Shown: one piece after another, positions 56,591 to 64,000 of the stretch
How the letters are laid out: every line of letters begins with the position of its first letter
Position numbering within the stretch: position 1 is the stretch's first letter
NCBI RefSeq assembly: GCF_963665055.1
Contig: NZ_OY762015.1
Coordinates: 2,273,501-2,337,500 of the forward strand
Direction of reading: 5' to 3'
DNA: 64,000 nt
DNA from: an uncultured Methanobacterium sp.
Lineage (GTDB): Archaea > Methanobacteriota > Methanobacteria > Methanobacteriales > Methanobacteriaceae
Translations under genes and position numbers: made by a program
The notes under the pieces: model-generated
Database searches by the model: none
Seen by the model: only the letters and a program-made list of their open reading frames with translations
Told to the model about the DNA's origin: nothing

Positions 56591-57154
56591 ATGACCAGAT
56601 CCAGGCGATATCTGAATAATCTACCCAATGCTGAAAGAATTAAGGAACTTGCACGAGACATACTGGACAATGAGTTGGAATTGGACCAGGCCCTACAAGA
56701 CAATGCCCGGATAAAAGCTGAGATTATAACACTGGAATCTCAAATTTTATCATCCGATGCATGGGAAGACCCCCAAAAAATAAAAAACACAAAGCGTAAG
56801 TTAGACCAGTTGGGCAGTGTTTTGAAACGGAATGATAAAGAAATTGCTCATCTTAAAGAAGAAATTTCTAGTTCCAAGTCTTTAGTAAATGAAGAGATAA
56901 GGGAAGGGCTGTCCAAACTCTTTCAACAGGCAAAATCAGACCGGGATGAAGCACAACAGGATATTATCAAACATCAGCAACTGGTAGAAGAAGCTCACAA
57001 TAGGCTTATGGATAATCCTACTGAAGAATCTGAAAATCTCCGTGATGAATGGATTCGGAATTTAGTAAAGGTCAGTACAGTGGAAGAAAAACTAAAAAAC
57101 AGTGAAAAAGAGCTTGAGGCAATTAAAAGGGTTTACAGGCTTGAATTTGGTTAA
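56591..57154 (+). CDS. Predicted coiled-coil protein
   Basis: 187 residues, highly charged, nearly all helical. Heptad-like patterns run over about residues 30-110 and 120-185 (Leu/Ile spaced among Glu/Lys). No Cys, no membrane segment. RBS AAGGGGG lies before the ATG. I do not recognise the family; phage shock (PspA-like) and prefoldin-like helices are possible fold analogues, but no signature is present. It follows purD closely on the same strand. Confidence 0.72.
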   Translation: MTRSRRYLNNLPNAERIKELARDILDNELELDQALQDNARIKAEIITLESQILSSDAWEDPQKIKNTKRKLDQLGSVLKRNDKEIAHLKEEISSSKSLVNEEIREGLSKLFQQAKSDRDEAQQDIIKHQQLVEEAHNRLMDNPTEESENLRDEWIRNLVKVSTVEEKLKNSEKELEAIKRVYRLEFG

Positions 57155-57385
57155 ATATTTGTATGTTCTTAAAGTTGCTGTGATTTTGAGTTGTTGTGAT
57201 TATTTGATAATATCTCCGTAAATATCACTAAAAAATTTCATCCTTGTCATAAACTTTAAGTAAAAGGATCAGTAGATATTCCATCTTCAGAAGTAATAAC
57301 TAACTCATAATAATAAAAACTAAATTATCATTACTTTGCTATCAATTTTCATTAAAAATAAGGATTAACTTAAGGGATGAGTTAT

Positions 57386-58291
57386 ATGAAACATCTTTTA
57401 TCCGCGCTAGACGCGCGAAACCATCTGGATGAAATACTGGAAATAGCAGAAGAGTTTAAAAAAGGACAAGGTCCTGAAAAACCATTAAAAGGCAAATCAC
57501 TGGCAATGGTTTTTGAAAAATCTTCAACCAGAACCAGGATATCCTTCGAAGTTGGCATGTACCAGTTAGGTGGACATCCACTGTATTTATCAGCTTCAGA
57601 CCTTCAGCTAGGAAGGGGAGAGATCATTCCGGACACTGCACGGGCAATGAGTCGTTATGTGGATGGGATCATGATCCGGGCACGTGAACACGATGATGTC
57701 CTCCAGTTTGCCAAGTACGCAGATATCCCGGTGATAAATGGTTTAACCAATCTTGAACACCCCTGCCAGGCATTCACTGATATTTTCACCATACTGGAGC
57801 GTAAAAACACTTTAAACCTTAAAATGACATTTATGGGCGATGGGAACAACGTATGCAATTCTCTATTGCTGGCAACAGCAATGGTGGGTATGGATTTCAC
57901 TGTAGCATGCCCTCCAGGTTATGAGCCTGATCAGGTTATTTTAAAAGAGGCAGAGGAGATTGCTGAAAAATCAGGTTCAGTTATTAAAATCACCAGTGAT
58001 GTTGCCGAAGCAGTTAAGGATGCTGATGTAATTTACACTGATGTATGGGTTAGTATGGGTGATGAAGCCGAAGAAGCCCAGAGAATGAAGGACATGCAGG
58101 ATTATCAGGTTAACCAGGATATCCTGGCAATTGCTGCCGAGGATGCTATGGTCCTGCACTGTCTCCCTGCTATAAGGGGTCAGGAAATAACTGAAGAAGT
58201 TTTAAATGGTCCGCAATCAGCAGTGTGGGATCAGGCTGAGAACCGTTTGCATGTGCAGAAAGCCATAATGTACCTTTTAATGAAGAGTTGA
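57386..58291 (+). CDS. argF: Ornithine carbamoyltransferase
   Basis: 301 residues. Carbamoyl phosphate motif SSTRTRISFEVGM, HPCQAF, and the ornithine-specific MVLHCLPA segment with catalytic Cys. It makes citrulline in arginine synthesis. The start is ATG 57386, because GGGATGAG is its RBS; the in-frame ATG at 57377 overlaps that RBS. It is a paralogue of pyrB at 26415. Confidence 0.96.
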   Translation: MKHLLSALDARNHLDEILEIAEEFKKGQGPEKPLKGKSLAMVFEKSSTRTRISFEVGMYQLGGHPLYLSASDLQLGRGEIIPDTARAMSRYVDGIMIRAREHDDVLQFAKYADIPVINGLTNLEHPCQAFTDIFTILERKNTLNLKMTFMGDGNNVCNSLLLATAMVGMDFTVACPPGYEPDQVILKEAEEIAEKSGSVIKITSDVAEAVKDADVIYTDVWVSMGDEAEEAQRMKDMQDYQVNQDILAIAAEDAMVLHCLPAIRGQEITEEVLNGPQSAVWDQAENRLHVQKAIMYLLMKS

Positions 58292-58442
58292 ATTTACTCT
58301 GTGTTAATTTTGTTAAGGTTACCAATTTTCATTAAAAAACACTATTCCAAAAACAGTTAATGATTGCTATCATTGAGAAATGGAAAGATCCAAAACAGCT
58401 TTAAAAAAATAATAAGCGGAAAAAATAGGATTGAAAATAAGA

Positions 58443-58994
58443 TTATACTTCCAGGCATCTGGAATGATAATCTATAAATTCTTCAACAGCTTTGTCCAAA
58501 TCAAAACATGCCTGTCCTGTTTTTCGGTTAAGAGTGATGAAATACAGGAAGCTCAAGATCATGTAGGCCAGTACAGTAGGATCCACTTTTTTTTGGGTGA
58601 ATATTTCTTCCAAGTACTTAGACAGATGCAGTATGAAGATTTCTGTTATGGAATTGGAGACATTGTCTCGTTCATAAACGATTATATTCACGTATTCAAA
58701 GTTTTTATCAACTAAATCCACTAAATTGAGGACTAAGGCTTTGAATTGGGCTTTAGGATCTGTTACTTCCTCATCTAGAACCAGTAGTGAATTAACATCT
58801 TCCATCACCCTCTGTTTGTTTACAGTTAGAACCTTATTAAAAAGATTTTCTTTTGTTTCGAACTTTCTAAATAGGGTCATCTCAGTAAAACCAGACTTTT
58901 CGGCGATTATTCGGGTTCTAGCCCCAGTATAACCATTTTCTGAGAAAACTTTTAAAGCAGCGTCTAATATTTTTTGTTCAGTATTAGTAGACAT
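58443..58994 (-). CDS. TetR/AcrR-family transcriptional regulator
   Basis: 183 residues. The N-terminal helix-turn-helix KILDAALKVFSENGYTGARTRIIAEKSGFTEMTLFRKFETKENLF is a canonical TetR DNA-binding domain. The C-terminal ligand-binding half is divergent, so the inducer is unknown. The start is ATG 58994 behind AGGGATG. Two similar hairpins 160-200 bp upstream (59151-59190) are candidate operators. No transporter is adjacent, so the target may be elsewhere. Confidence 0.9.
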   Translation of the reverse strand: MSTNTEQKILDAALKVFSENGYTGARTRIIAEKSGFTEMTLFRKFETKENLFNKVLTVNKQRVMEDVNSLLVLDEEVTDPKAQFKALVLNLVDLVDKNFEYVNIIVYERDNVSNSITEIFILHLSKYLEEIFTQKKVDPTVLAYMILSFLYFITLNRKTGQACFDLDKAVEEFIDYHSRCLEV

Positions 58995-59150
58995 TAAATA
59001 CATCCCTTGAAACATTTTATTAAATAATTTGTTGTAGTGTTTTATAATAATCTTATAATAATTAACAACTTAATAATCCTCACCTAATCCTACTTTTAAG
59101 AATCAGCTAATTATATCAAGATGTGTTCTCTATATTCAATAACTATAATA

Positions 59151-59190
59151 AAGGTTTAAGAACCTTAATTTAATAAAGGTTTAGAACCTT
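59151..59190. repeat. Two AAGGTT/AACCTT hairpins between argS and tetR
   Basis: AAGGTTTAAGAACCTT (59151-59166) and AAGGTTTAGAACCTT (59176-59190) are near-identical inverted repeats with 3-4-base loops. A weaker third copy (TTTTTAGAATCTTAACTTAC) follows. They lie after the argS stop codon and ahead of the TetR gene, so they could be a terminator pair or operators. Confidence 0.7.
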
Positions 59191-59250
59191 AACTTACTTT
59201 TTAGAATCTTAACTTACATCACAAGTATTCTGTCTTATTCTTATCCACTA

Positions 59251-60945
<1,695 letters not shown>

Positions 60946-61081
60946 GAATTCACCTAGTAAGCGGGATTTTTTTTGATAAATGGGGGGTTATTTTTATAAT
61001 AATGGATTTTTTTTTATTGTAAATGTATAATATTTAGTAGATTAATCTTCGTGGATTGTAAAATAAAGTAGAATCAGTGGA

Positions 61082-61570
61082 TTATAATCCACGGATCCAT
61101 AGGGTTATGTAACCAATTTTAGGGATTACCAGAGGCTGGTTACCAATACTCACAACTTTGGCCTGTACCTGTCCTGTTGAAACCAAACTCGGGTCTGGTT
61201 TGGGATTATTATCTCCCTTGGTAACGTAATATTTTTGTCCATCAGATCCGGTCTGGATGCTGATTATACGATGGATAACCGGTTCAGGGAACCAGGTGGC
61301 ATTGTATATGACAATATCTCCTACGTTCAGATCAGTGGGGTTCACTTCCTGAATACCAAATAGGTTGGTTTTTTCTATAACCACCACGTCTCCCCGGTAG
61401 AAGACTGGTTCCATACTTCCAGAAACCACCACATTCAGGTGCTGGGCCAGTATAATTCCAACCAGTATGATTATAACATAACTGGCTATTTCCCTTCCCA
61501 TGCTACTTGATTTTTCCTTAGGGGGAGATTTAGGTTTTTGTTTAGCTTTATTATTCCTTTTTTTGGCCAT
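61082..61570 (-). CDS. Signal peptidase I (archaeal/Sec11 type)
   Basis: 162 residues. A basic N-terminus, one membrane helix (about residues 28-47), then the catalytic domain with Ser52 in VSGSMEPVF and His100 in PVIHRI. His replaces the bacterial lysine, as in archaeal and ER signal peptidases. A short second hydrophobic end (about 148-160) follows. It removes signal peptides at the outer face of the membrane. It begins eight bases after ilvD ends, and its RBS (GGTGG) abuts the ilvD stop codon, so coupling is likely. Confidence 0.93.
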   Translation of the reverse strand: MAKKRNNKAKQKPKSPPKEKSSSMGREIASYVIIILVGIILAQHLNVVVSGSMEPVFYRGDVVVIEKTNLFGIQEVNPTDLNVGDIVIYNATWFPEPVIHRIISIQTGSDGQKYYVTKGDNNPKPDPSLVSTGQVQAKVVSIGNQPLVIPKIGYITLWIRGL

Positions 61571-61578
61571 TAAACCAC

Positions 61579-63234
<1,656 letters not shown>

Positions 63235-63656
63235 TTAATCACCTGTGATTTACAAAATAAATATCGCAAACTTATAATGTTATAAATATTGTCTCAACAG
63301 CTTTTTAAATGCTATCTCTTTCTTAGAGAAACGCATTATAACTGGTGGAATGTTTCTTAGGATGCTAATATTTAGATTAAATGGTTAATAAATTCATAAT
63401 TTAAAGAATTTCATTTTTTTAACCATTTAATTACTTTAAGACTCATGGTAAACCTGTTCATCATCCCTGATTATAGATTTAGTCTGGATGGATTCATCCA
63501 CTCCACTAGGATAGTTTCATAATTTCATAGAGGTAGCTTATAAATAACATCAAAACAGAATTTTATTCTTAAGGTTAAGTTCTAAAAAAGATAATGGTTA
63601 ACAAAATATGGTTAACTCAATCATATAATTAACTGAGTTTATATTAAGGTGGTAGT
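63235..63656. promoter_or_regulatory. Divergent region between ilvD and thrS
   Basis: 422 bp. It includes a TATA-like element for ilvD at about 63277-63285 and AT-rich sequence ahead of thrS (GGTTAAC words near 63596-63613). No ORF, no RNA gene. Confidence 0.45.

Positions 63657-64000
<344 letters not shown>

Overview
The window is core chromosome of a mesophilic, AT-rich, hydrogenotrophic methanogen of the order Methanobacteriales, most likely Methanobacterium. This rests on methanogenesis marker protein 12, archaeal PolD small subunit (DP1), Orc1/Cdc6, Hef, the RecJ-like GAN nuclease, a Kae1-Bud32 fusion, archaeal CobT (UPF0284) and aconitase X. Ribosome binding sites match GGAGGTGAT, and promoters are archaeal TATA boxes. 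I found no insertion sequence, prophage, CRISPR array or recognisable defence island.

Layout. 1-9.5 kb: the end of a P3A proton ATPase, a methyltransferase, a GIN-domain lipoprotein, an OGG-type DNA glycosylase, a YrhK-like membrane protein with an AttH/CrtC-like protein, a GAF protein, and small membrane proteins, one of them only 59 codons. 9.6-16.9 kb: cyclophilin, argD, lysA-dapF, a DUF488 protein, and cobJ with a cysteine-rich tail. 17.5-23.3 kb: DP1, a class II aldolase, a UPF0147 protein, cbiG and cobD. 23.3-25.2 kb: a 1.9-kb gene-free block that is a textbook archaeal replication origin. Two arrays of a TTACACTTGAAA box in opposite orientation flank about 525 bp of very AT-rich DNA, and orc1/cdc6 follows at 25165. 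26.4-37.8 kb: pyrB, trmI, hef, a GT39-like glycosyltransferase, aconitase X, a RecJ-like nuclease, rpsO and rdgB. 38.4-47 kb: acs, kae1-bud32, cobT, a cyclase, uppP and ilvE. 47.4-49.8 kb: two tRNA-Val genes, a membrane-anchored Mrr-like protein and surE. 50-64 kb: mmp12, ilvC, ilvN, ilvB, purD, a coiled-coil protein, argF, a TetR regulator, argS, signal peptidase I, ilvD and the start of thrS.

How the genes fit together. DP1, Cdc6, Hef and GAN form a replication and repair neighbourhood around oriC. ilvB, ilvN, ilvC, ilvD and ilvE give the branched-chain amino acid pathway. argD, argF, pyrB, purD, lysA and dapF add arginine, nucleotide and lysine synthesis. cobJ, cbiG, cobD and cobT belong to corrinoid synthesis, needed for the methanogenic methyltransferase. 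The strongest non-routine signal is the fine structure of the origin: the right-hand boxes are spaced 52, 52, 51, 51 and 41 bp, close to whole helical turns, and contain a duplicated two-box module of about 103 bp. Intergenic regions also carry many short perfect tandem duplications (14-27 bp), a possible frameshift at a leaderless small membrane-protein gene, and several palindromic motif clusters.
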